This document shows, piece after piece, positions 45,155 to 54,879 of a DNA stretch of 64,000 nt. The DNA lies in NCBI GenBank assembly GCA_028023455.1, contig JAQFVV010000186.1, positions 248,001-312,000 of the forward strand, read 5' to 3'. Both the position numbers and the translations under genes were made by a program. The DNA comes from Epiperipatus broadwayi (lineage: Eukaryota; Onychophora; Udeonychophora; Euonychophora; Peripatidae). Within the stretch, counting starts at the first letter, position 1; each line of letters opens with the position of its first letter. A model generated the notes under the pieces. That model was given only the letters and a program-made list of their open reading frames with translations, ran no database searches and was not told the DNA's origin.

Positions 45155-46815
45155 GGTACTTTGGTATTGGTCCTGCTATGATGGATTACTCTAAGATAAC
45201 ATCTCCAAGTAATATGTGGACAAAATTAATTGATAAAATTTGTCAACATATCCCATGGAAGTGTTAATTTAAACATATTACAAGCTTAGAATAATATGTT
45301 GCTGGATGTAGTATGAAAAAATAATGGAGATATATATTAATTATGGAAAAAGCCATTAAAAATTAAATAAACAGATACTTACGAGTTGTGTATTTATGAA
45401 ATAACACTGCATATCGTATTTATGGGATGACCCTGCATATTACCAAAAACCTTATTTCCCCTCACTGCATACTGCAGTGCTTTGCATCATCATAAATTGC
45501 ATGTTCAGTCAAAAAAAGACATCAAATAACTTTAAAGTAATGTTTTAAAAATTATTTTCAAAAGAAAAATAAATATTTCTGTAAAAAAAAAAAATGACGA
45601 AAGACACTGTGGCAGACTGAATTGTGCAGTGTGTTCTAGAATAGAAAGGGTCTTCTTTATATATTCATATCCACATGAATTTAATCAAATATGAATCCAA
45701 ATGTTGACAAACTGTGTTTTTTATTTTGCCATTTGACTGAACCTCATAGCCTTCCAATATTTTGTGTGTGCACACCAGTTGAGGGGTTGGTGAATTTACA
45801 TGGGTGATTAACTGCAAAGTATTCATAACCAGCATCTCGTCTCTGTTTTGTAGGCTTTCCATCAATCTGTGTAAATTGTAGACTCCTCCACTTTTTCTTT
45901 GATGGCTTGCATGAGAGTGATCACAGTTCTGTTTCTAATTTTAATTATAAAGCATTCCTCCATCTCCCTACAAATTTCACCAAATATCCACTGTTCTGGA
46001 AGTACTCTGCCAACCTGGTTTTTATGTTTCATAGAAGTTTTCATCAATCTCAACTATTTTCTCTGGACCTCTGATTTTCTGTCTCTCTGTGTGTAACAAC
46101 CTCCACATACATACTTCATGTAGGTAGTTGTTCCAAGCAACTATGTTCTTGGCAGCCATTTACAGCTGATCACACCATTTGATAGATGTCAATTATTGCA
46201 ACCAGCTATACATGAAGTATAGTACAGTTACAAACTTAATTCTTGAGCCCTAAAACCACATTCCTTTATGAATGGCTACTTTTTTAAGGCAAGTTGTAGC
46301 ATAACACCATCATTGTTTGTCAGAAATATGGATATATATTTTCATATCATGGCCATTGTCACAAATTTTTTGATAGCAAAGTCCATATTTCTGGAAAAAT
46401 TGATCGCTTCCTCTTCTGAAGCAGGTAATTCTCACATTTTTAAAAATGACTGAAATTACAAAATTGCTCAGACCGCTGTTTAACATCTGATTGGCTGTCT
46501 GAGAAACAACAGTAGGCACATATGAAAGACTAGCAACCTTTCAATTATTACTAAAATTACAAATGAAAAAGTTTTAAAAATCACAGACAAAAAAAAATCT
46601 TTGAAAAAATCTCAGTGAAAACGACCATAGTGTTAGCATGGAATCTCACAGGCAACACATTTTTAATCTTTTAGTTCATCACATACATATATTAATTGTT
46701 GACATAGATTAGCTGTGCCATTGGTTGCCATCATTAATTTAAACTTTGAATAAATAGTCCTGGGTAAAAATGTCATCGGAGTAATACATCATGGCAGGAC
46801 TAATATCAAAGTACC
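45155..46815 (-). mobile_element. Merlin-type DNA transposon
   Basis: Inverted ends of about 45 bases: ggtactttggtattggtcct at 45155-45174 is matched inverted by the segment ending at 46815. The outermost nine bases, GGTACTTTG and CAAAGTACC, pair perfectly. The 8-bp flanks gacctgtt and gatctttt agree at 6 of 8 positions, compatible with an eroded Merlin-type target duplication. The interior encodes an IS1016/ISXO2-like transposase on the minus strand. Confidence 0.82.
45600..46520 (-). pseudogene. Merlin / ISXO2-like transposase, broken
   Basis: Across several frames the minus strand reads in order: an N-terminal RITCFRRGSDQFFQ region; EKIVEIDENF (first catalytic aspartate/glutamate block); LPEQWIFGEICREMEECF; RNRTVITLMQAIK; a degraded TDxWKAY (second catalytic aspartate); VNHPCKFTNPSTGVHTQ; and HLDSYLIKFMW. 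That is the order of the DDE_Tnp_IS1595 (ISXO2-like) domain, which cuts and joins transposon ends. The normal NTIE-type third catalytic block is altered (QNIGRL), and frameshifts occur throughout, so the enzyme is dead. Confidence 0.82.
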
Positions 46816-47686
46816 GATCTTTTGAATAAGAAGAAATTTACCAATAGGCAAATTATCAAATCTGAAATATTTTATAATCATTATAGGAATAATTGTAGTA
46901 TATGTAAGGATAGGTAAGCAAATTATATTCAATAAAAAAAATACAAATTACTATCTGGAGGTTTAAACTAACAATATATTTTATGCATAAATCTAGAAGA
47001 TTTATATTTTTTTAAGGAATATATTGTTTATATTCCATTATGATTATTTAGAAATTAAAGTTTATTAAAATATATTATTATTATTTATTCTATTATCTAT
47101 TTGTTATATCTCATCTTACCTTCAACTGATAGACTAGGCCAGATTCCATCTTATTTTGATCAGATTAAGCATTCATTACCATGGACCAATAGATATATGA
47201 ATAGATAACATATCCAATAGCAGATACAAATAGATGATGATATTCAATGAATACAATTGTTTTTATTATGGAAGAGGATCTGGTTATAAATAGTTTAGTG
47301 AGATAACAATTTGCTGTTGGATCTGAACAGCAGTAAGCATGTTTTCTGCGAAATTGGACATGAGGTAAGCTGTCACAGAACAGCTGGAAGTGTCACATTA
47401 CCTCTCATGAAGCAAGCTAGCATGATATAACTGGAAGTGGTAGGTAAACTTAGAAGATTATCAAAAATCTTTATTTAATAATTGCATGGCAATTAGATGC
47501 TATACTTCACCAATAGTATTAGGAAAAAATATATAACTGATGTGTATATATATAAAGTATGTATTTGGATATCTGTTTTAATTAATAAATATTTAATCGT
47601 ATCTTTATGAGTTTGGATTTATTATAATCATTCTTAAACACAACCCTATTATTATGTAATTATGTTTCCATATTCTGTCACTAGAT
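46816..47686. other. No gene recognised
   Basis: AT-rich spacer between the Merlin element and the next fold-back. Confidence 0.4.
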
Positions 47687-48310
47687 ATTAATGTAAAATA
47701 ATACTTATACACAGTTTAAAATTAAATTGAAAGGCTGCAAACCTCTTGTGCTTATTATAATTATAATACTTATCTGACAGCCAATCAGATGTTATGATGG
47801 CTGTCTGAATAGCAATCAAACCATAAACACATGATAAAGAATTTTACAAGAAAAGGGCAGTCCATCCTCTTCTCTACTTGTCTTTCTATATATTTAAGCC
47901 AGTCTGAAGCATTTAGGTTTGAAAGCATGAAGCTTTAAATATCTTCACATTTAACTCACTGATTCTAAATTACAAATGTACAGTGTGAAATCCTATGATA
48001 TACTACACAGTAGTTTTTAGATGTTATAAATTGCAGTAACCACCCTTTTCTTGTAAAATTCTTTTGATCGCTATTCTGACAGCCATTATCACATCTGATT
48101 GGCTGTCAGATAAGTATTATAATTATAATAAACATGAAAGGTTTGCAGTCTTTCAATTTAATTTCACCGGTCTGTGCTTTATAAAATAAATATTATTTAC
48201 AGAGTTTGAATATAAAATTTTTAATAATATTATTGTACCTACAATACTTTCGACTCATGCCATATTCATGGCCAATCTACTCTGTATGAGTATTATTTTA
48301 CATTAATATT
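47687..48310. repeat. MITE-like fold-back element, about 620 bp
   Basis: The arms pair over long blocks: attataattataatactta and tctgacagccaatcagatg (47757-47792) with inverted partners at 48084-48120, and attttacaagaaaaggg (47841-47857) with its partner near 48042-48058. The outer ends attaatgtaaaataatac are complementary to 48291-48308. Inside each arm, gacagccaatcagatg and atggctgtc form an additional small stem. The right arm carries about 100 extra bases. No coding capacity. Confidence 0.82.
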
Positions 48311-49260
48311 ATTATTATATGTATATCAAATGGTACATAAATTATCCTTTGCATTGTTAATATATCTTTCTGTCTGAATGTCTACCATTATCAATCTTGA
48401 GACAATTAAAAAAAAGTTAAGTGTATCCTATTATGATTAGTAATTGGAAGTATAAGTTTCTTATATAAATAATCTAATATTTGTTACAGAATTAATTTAA
48501 ATTTTGGATATTTTTTGTTTTGTTTTGCTATTTATATATAATCCAAATTACAAATAACCAACTCATATACTTTTTATTAATAGTTTTCTGTTTGTTAATT
48601 AAATATCCTGATTTCTTTTATGACCATTCATGGGACATATGAATGTGCCTTGTTTGTTATCAGCCTTGTATTACTAGTTATTATATCACTGAGAGTCCTA
48701 TAAAACAGGTTATGTTCATATTATAAAAATAAAATAATTCTGGTGCTAACATTTACAAAAAATAATCGAAGGTCATAGATACTACTCTATTTAAAGAAAT
48801 CAAGTTCAAAAGGATTATATTGCTTCAATATGGAGGCATGAATATTTTCATGGATAACAATTGCCAAATGTTTTTGTTTAATTTGTCATGTGTAAATATA
48901 GGAAGAGATGATTAATAACTGATACCATGTGGAAAACATTAGTAAACAATTTTCGGTAACCATACTAATGTTCAGTTCCATTCACTTACGAATCTTTCTT
49001 TACATGAATGTATTCATGCCTATCTGACGAATATTTTATGCACACACACACACAAACTTATCACATGAAATCTGCCAATATTTACTAACATTTCAATTCG
49101 CTATTAAAGCAACCTTTTATTTGTAAGAGAAAAAAATTGCCTCAACTATAGATTTAATATTGAGTGTTGGTTGCTTTTTTTATGATTTATGGTTATAAAC
49201 AAATTTAGCTTTAAGCAAAAGTCATCTTTATTATATAGAAATAAAGCTATTATTATGAAG
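48311..49260. other. No gene recognised
   Basis: AT-rich spacer; contains a short AC run near 49040. Confidence 0.4.
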
Positions 49261-49297
49261 CGCTGAAAAAATTGTAATTATTAAAAAGGGTCATCCT

Positions 49298-49377
49298 CTG
49301 ATAATGTGCTATTTCTTGAATATTATAAATCTCCGTGCACTGATGGGCGAGTGTGCGGTATTCAAGAAATAGCGCAT
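49298..49377. repeat. Hairpin with 21-bp arms
   Basis: ataatgtgctatttcttgaa (start 49299) pairs with the complement ending at about 49379, with one G-U-compatible difference, across a 38-base loop. The arm motif tgcgctatt also occurs at the ends of the 37.7 kb element, so the two may be related. Confidence 0.7.
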
Positions 49378-49444
49378 TATAGGAGATTGACTTCATCTTT
49401 AATAATTATATATATGTAAATTAATTAGTAAATGGGGTCTCCTT

Positions 49445-50766
49445 TTGATTAGTCGTAGCTTGAACAAGTTTGTTATTGTAATCCTTCAGCCTGCAGAACT
49501 TCTTTTATTGGTTGCTGCATATCAATACATCTTGGCTGTGGATTTAATTTCATGCATAAAAGAACAAGCTGGGTTTAAAAGTAGTTTTAGAACAGTGGAT
49601 TATATCCAAGTATTGAGAGAATTTATAGAAAGGGCCAATGAATATGTGTTGCCATTATGCTTTGGATTTGTAAATTATAAAAAGGCATTTGATTCTATAA
49701 ACCTTTCTTTAGTGATTAAAGCATTGGATCATCAAGACATAGATCCAGGATATTGTCATATTCTGAAGAATATTTATCAAAATGCAACAGCAACAATTGG
49801 ATTACATAATGATACTAGGAAAGTCAACATTGAGAAGGATGTAAGACAGGGTGACTCCATATTTCCAAAACTTTTTACAGCAGTTTTTCAAAAAGTATTT
49901 TGTGGATTAAAATAGGAAGCTAAAAATGGAGATTATTTAAATCATTTAGATTTTTCAGATTATATAGTTATTTTTTTTTGTTGTTGCAAATAATGCTTTA
50001 GCATTTCAGGAAATGTTAAAAAGACTAAAGTAATGTTCAGTGGATTTTTTCCAAAGATGAAAATGAAGATTGATTATTATGGTCAAGCGCTGTTAGTCGG
50101 GAAATCATCGCAGCTGCCTTGCAAGCAAGTAGTTGGTTGCAGACGGTTGTGGGTTCGCGTCCCAGCCAGTACTATGACATAGAAAAAAAAAGATTGATTA
50201 TTATGAATTACAAGAAGTTAACAGTTACAAATACCTTGGTCAGATTATTAATACAGATAGAAACATAATGGATGAAATTAATCATAGAATTGAACTTGGT
50301 TGGAATGCTTTTGGTAGAAATAACTTAATATTAAAAAGAAATATGCCTATGGGTTTGGAAAGGAGTACTAGTTCTTACTTATGGATCTGAGATTTGGACA
50401 CTTAATAGAAGAGCAATACAGAGATTTCAGATTACTCAAAGAAGTATGCAGAGATATATGTCAGGAATAACTAAAAGAGATGTAAAATGCAATATATAGG
50501 TAAGAGAACAAACAGGTACTACTGACTTCATTAAAAAAATTAAAAGTCTGGAGTTGGGTTGGGAATATTACCAGAAGAGATGTTAATAGATGAACAATTG
50601 AAATCTTAAACTGGATTCTAAGAGATTGTAAAAGATCCAGAAAGAGATTATATGTGAGATGGTTGGATGAAATAAGAATGTGTCCAAGAGTGATGTGGAG
50701 AAGAGAGTCTAGAGATAGAAGAAGATGGATTGAATTGGAGAGATCTTCATCCTGTAGTGGATTGAT
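49445..50766 (+). mobile_element. RTE LINE 3' half, interrupted by a SINE
   Basis: The opening 156-codon frame (49445-49915) holds AGFKSSFRTVDYIQVLREF, KAFDSIN and VRQGDSIFPKLF of the RTE reverse transcriptase. After a stop, the catalytic block is degraded to HLDFSDY in place of LDFADD. The C-terminal domain follows with many changes (NHRIELGWNAFGRNN, EQTGTTDFIKKIK), and the 3' end reads gatcttcatcctgtagtgg. The copy is clearly related to the one at 7.5 kb. The 5' end is truncated at about 49.45 kb. Confidence 0.88.
50082..50190 (+). mobile_element. tRNA-derived SINE inserted in the RTE copy
   Basis: Perfect 15-bp duplications agattgattattatg at 50067-50081 and 50191-50205 flank it. The body reads gtcaagcgctgttagtcggg (A-box region), then ttgcaagcaagtagttggtt, then B box gtgggttcgcgtccc, then actatgacat and a short A tail. 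About 109 bp, so a minimal SINE with almost no body beyond the tRNA-like head. Confidence 0.93.
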
Positions 50767-52600
50767 GATTTTATTAATTAATTTACACCCATACTAAACC
50801 ATTAAAAATATTACATTTATATATTGTAATAATAACGATTCATTCAGTTATTGACTCATTTGAAGTCACAAAGACGAGTTTCAAAATCACTCTCATGGCA
50901 TTAATAAAAAGTAATCAGATATTACATGTGATTGGAAGAGATATTAGATCCAAGAGATATTGGGTTAATAATCAGCATATTGCTTTTGGTTAATTTCACA
51001 TCAGAAAAGTCAAGGTCCAATGAAAAACAATATGTATGAAAAAGAAGGCCTTTGTTTTTTCAAGTATAAATTGGAGAAAATAAACCAAATTCAAACCCAC
51101 ATTTTATGAAAATAAAATATGAACTATATTTATCATGAAGAAAAAAGTCATGTAAATAAAATTTTAATGACAAAAAGCATTGTAAAATTTTAGAGCTAAT
51201 AATTAAAGACTTAGAGGACAAATGAAATTTTATTTATTTTTACTCTCTTGAGTGTTGTAAAATCTTTCTCAAATAAAGTTTTAAAAAATATAAATGATTG
51301 GTTGTTGTGAAATCTCACTAATCTTTTGAAAAATAAATGTATATCATGTCAAGATGTAGTTTTTAGATATATGTCTGTTTAGATTGGGTACTTTTTTGTG
51401 TGCATATGTTTTTATGTAGTATATACTTTTACTTTGATGTTTAAGAAAGTGGTACATTCTTATTATCGTACTAAAGAATTTTTCGGAGCATATTTATGTA
51501 CCAGTTGAGGAATTCCTGGTTTTTTTTCCAACTTTCTTATTTTGGAAGAAAACTTTGATACAATAAACATGATTTTGGATTTCTTCATAAATTAGGTATT
51601 TGATTAAATGTTGCGCAGCCAGACTATGTTTCTGGTACATGACCTGATGTCTGTGGAAATGTGTGTTGACATAATTATAATTAATCTTTAGACTGGAGAT
51701 TGTCTTAGTATATATATATCATTATGTTTGTAATTATAAAATAGAAAAGAAATTTTAAAATAAATTGAAATGATCATTTGTCAATTTGTCGTCATTAATT
51801 GGGATTTTTTGAAACAATGATCACCATATAATTTTTATTGGATGTGTAGAATAAGAATATCTCAGAGACAATTACCTTTTTCTTTACGTTTTTTAAAATA
51901 TTGCTATTACTTTTTTAATTTTTACAACAAAATTGTTTTAATTCTTCAGTTTCCTTTTAGAATAGAGTTAATTGAAATTAAAAGGATATGTTATTGTCAA
52001 ATTTTTTTGTTTGTTTTGTTATTTGGTTTAATTCATGACAATAATTAATTAGCAAAGAAGTAAAACAGAATATCAGTTTATTAATAATTTTTATTAATCA
52101 TTTATTAGACTAGAGACTATCCAATAATGAATAGTATTTATTGAATGTTTCACTACGCACTTCACAAGGTGGTAAAAGTGAATAGAAACCTGTACCTACC
52201 ATCCGTGAGTGTTGTAATGAAAATTAGATTCCGGAAATATTATTCATTATATCATATCAGTTTGTATGTTCAAAAATGAGAAATTGTCAGAGTGTAATGA
52301 ATATTCTTAATATTCCATTGTCTCCTTTCTCTTTGAAGGAACTCGTTTGAAATCATAATGATATCAATGGAGTTTAAAGTAATTAAAAATTATATCCTAA
52401 ATATTTAAAAAAGAAATAAGTAAAATAATTTGAAATATCAAATTAACCAAGAATACCCAACTGATACTTATATGATGACTAATGTAAAGACACACACATA
52501 TATATATATATATCTCACATTTCCATTATATTATATATACATTAGATGCTCTTTATATAGTTCACTTATTCGAAGATGTAACTAGCATTTTAATAAGTAT
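50767..52600. other. No gene recognised
   Basis: AT-rich DNA. From about 52080 to 52230 it shares short segments with 54600-54700 (inverted) and 54930-54990 (direct), so a decayed dispersed repeat may lie there. Confidence 0.35.
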
Positions 52601-52622
52601 TAGTGAATGTAATAGTAGTTTA

Positions 52623-52938
52623 AACAGGCAAAACTCTCCATACAGTAGTGCCATCCTGTGCCAACCAGAGTAATCAATGGATGCCAGAAGGCTTGTGTGT
52701 AAAATCCTCATCCGCCTACTCATCCAAGGCTTGTGGCCTTTGTCAGTGAGGAGCCACAAGCCAGAAGTAGTTTGGGGATATTGGATGAGTAGGCATTAGA
52801 TGGGGATTTTATGCACAAGCATTCTGGCATCCATTGATTATTCTGGTTGGCACAGGGTGGCACTACTGTATGGAGAGTTTTGCCTGTTTAATAACAGTTA
52901 TGTCTAGCATAAGAGATGGTGATCATGTGATGTTAGTG
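52623..52938 (+). mobile_element. Family-2 palindromic retroposon
   Basis: Perfect 14-bp direct repeats gtaatagtagttta (52609-52622 and 52939-52952) flank it. The arms are inverted copies: caggcaaaactctccataca (from 52625) is matched by the complement ending near 52888. After the right arm come about 50 unpaired bases ending gatcatgtgatgttagtg. The palindrome centre, near 52740-52755, falls within what is a hammerhead core in the 54.2 kb copy, so the ribozyme is broken here (left arm, minus strand: CTGACAA instead of CTGATGA). Confidence 0.85.
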
Positions 52939-52952
52939 GTAATAGTAGTTTA

Positions 52953-53328
52953 TTAGTCAATTGCTTGTTGGTATAAGATATACATTTACATTTTGGTGAG
53001 CTAACTCATAAATATCAACATTTTCTTCTTGCTTAAAAAAGTGTACCAATAATCTGATTTGCAGACATCTTTTAAATTTGCATTTATATACATATAATTA
53101 GAATTTTTTTCTTTTTTTCCCAGAATATATATTTACAATCTTTTACAACTTAGCTTAAAAATTTAGTCTTTACAATATTTTGAATTTTATTTTTGTAATC
53201 AGTTTTTAAATTCATGTGATTGAAATTTAATTAGCTTTTTATTGATTATTAACTTAATGATATTTCTATTTTTTAAACTTTAATACTACGAAATTTTAAA
53301 TATTGCATTTATATTACAAATTGTATGC
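52953..53328. other. No gene recognised
   Basis: AT-rich spacer between two insertions. Confidence 0.5.
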
Positions 53329-53344
53329 AAACTATAATATTTCT

Positions 53345-53449
53345 AATCAAGCGTTGTTAGCCGAGAGATCATCGCAACCGCTTGCAAGCAAGTAGTTGGT
53401 TGCAGACGGTTGTGGGTTCGCGTTCCGGCCGATGCTATGACATATATAT
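53345..53449 (+). mobile_element. tRNA-derived SINE
   Basis: Perfect 16-bp duplications aaactataatatttct at 53329-53344 and 53450-53465. The body is nearly the same as at 50.08 kb: tcaagcgttgttagccg, gcaagcaagtagttggttgc, B box gggttcgcgttcc, ending gctatgacat and a short TA-rich tail. Confidence 0.93.
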
Positions 53450-53465
53450 AAACTATAATATTTCT

Positions 53466-54159
53466 CTTCTTTAGTGTATATAAAAAAAGAATCCTTAAAA
53501 TATTTATTTTATCTAAATTAATAAATAAATCCTCAAAGTAATTTGGCAGTAAGCATTCATGAATTAAAGATGCCTGGATGCGTTGTGAGATGAGTGGGGG
53601 TTGGGATGGGGGGAATTAAAAAAAATTCTCTCAGTTTATTGTCTGATTGCTAATAATTGGTGCCTCTTTTAATAAAGACAAAATTATAAGAAAATCATAC
53701 ATTCTCAAAATAAAAAACAACTCTACTGCTAATAAATTAATATGCCTGATTAAAGGGCTGGTCCAATAGATGAGCAACTGCTTCAGGCACCAGAAGAACT
53801 GGGCCAGTGGTAGGTTTTATAGTTTAAGATCCTTGGATTACAGTTCAGTTTGTGTTGATTGAACTTCTTAAAAAACTTTCTGAACAATAAGCCATTTGAC
53901 TCCTATCATTATTTGATCTGTATGGTTTTGTGCAGTAGTAGAGTGCTGAATTTTGGATCTTGGGGTCAATGGACCACAGATCTACTTCTAATATTTTTAG
54001 TACTCAAACTTTTTATAAATTCCTGATCAAAATAAACCATTTGAATATTTTATTTATTTAGAAAATAAGTTTTTTAAAATTAAATTTCTAAAAGAAAATA
54101 CCTAAATAAAATTTGAAAAATGAATGATTTGGAAGCATTTGAATATAAATAATATTTTC
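53466..54159. other. No gene recognised; possible old tRNA-like repeat near 53.93 kb
   Basis: Around 53920-53990 a gcagtagtagagtgctg resembles an A box, but the expected B box is poor (agatctacttct). Nothing else is recognised. Confidence 0.3.
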
Positions 54160-54171
54160 ATCCTTTTATTT

Positions 54172-54586
54172 AAAACAGGCAAAACTCACTATACGTATTG
54201 CCACATGTAGCAAGCTAGAGTAATCAATGGACGCCATATGACTATATAAGCTAATGGGCTTGCATTGAAAACATTAAGATGTTTTAAATTTAAGACTCAT
54301 AGTTTTGTAGTTAAATGGAGATAAAAGATGGCTGCTGGAGGGTTGCATTACATCATAAGATCTAGGTGCAGTGCTTTCAGATCCAAAGCTCCTCACTGAT
54401 GAAGGCCACAAGCCAGAAACTAGTCTGGGGATTGGATGAGTAGGCACTAGATGGGGATTTTATGCCCAAGCCTTCTGGTATCCATTGATTACTCTAGCTT
54501 GCTGTGTGTGGCAATACCCATAGTGAGTTTTGCCTGTTTTAAAACAGTTATACACAAGCATAAGAAGTGGTGGTCATGTGATGTTT
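54172..54586 (+). mobile_element. Family-2 palindromic retroposon with hammerhead core
   Basis: Direct repeats atccttttattt at 54160-54171 and 54587-54598 flank it. The ends caggcaaaactcactatac and gtgagttttgcctg are inverted copies, and gtaatcaatgg pairs with ccattgattac further in. A central non-inverted part of about 170 bases precedes a hammerhead-like core at 54381-54437. The 3' end, gtggtcatgtgatgt, matches the other family-2 copies. Confidence 0.85.
54381..54437 (+). ncRNA. Hammerhead-ribozyme-like motif, family 2
   Basis: CTGATGA at 54396-54402 is followed by a weak stem II (ggc 54404-54406 with gcc 54412-54414, A-A at the closing position), then GAAA at 54416-54419. Helix III is the loop-less palindrome actagt (54419-54424), and the predicted cut follows C54425. 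Helix I pairs cctca (54391-54395) with tgggg (54426-54430), including one G-U, and farther out atcc with ggat. The core is complete but stem II is weak, so activity is doubtful. Confidence 0.6.
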
Positions 54587-54604
54587 ATCCTTTTATTTGT
54601 TATT

Positions 54605-54655
54605 CATCAGACTAGAGATTATCCACTAATGAATAATATTATTTATTAGTGGATA
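54605..54655. repeat. Near-perfect palindrome, 23-bp arms
   Basis: gagattatccactaatgaat on the left and its complement on the right, ending ggataatctc, differ at one base with almost no loop. Similar sequence occurs at 52105-52135. Confidence 0.8.
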
Positions 54656-54812
54656 ATCTCAAGTTAAATGAATGATTAATAAAAATTCTTAAAATATTTC
54701 TATTAAGTAGTTTATGTCAAAGTTATTAGGGCAGTATGTTTGACACTTATCTAATAAATTGTAGTAATTTGCTATCTATATATACTAAATAGAGATAAAG
54801 ATATGTGTGAGT

Positions 54813-54871
54813 GTGATCTGGGCCAACTAGTGAGTTCTAGTTTAGCAAGAAATGTGCATCTTGGGTATCAG
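54813..54871 (+). ncRNA. Decayed hammerhead ribozyme
   Basis: It aligns with the 20.26 kb ribozyme: ctgggccaa, then ctagtga in place of CTGATGA, a damaged stem II, AGAAA, helix III atgtgcat, C, ttgg. The core substitutions should abolish cleavage. It shows that a further copy of family 1 once inserted here. Confidence 0.7.
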
Positions 54872-54879
54872 ACATCTTT

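Noticed and set aside
49298-49377. Possible hammerhead in gtgcactgatgggcgagtgtgcgg
   Set aside because: It reads CTGATGG rather than CTGATGA, lacks a correctly placed GAAA and lies in the loop of a hairpin; only the hairpin is supported.
53755-53815. Hammerhead-like gatgagcaactgcttcaggcaccagaag
   Set aside because: The first core bases are missing (ATAGATGAG), there is no GAAA after the putative stem II, and the outer helices do not pair.
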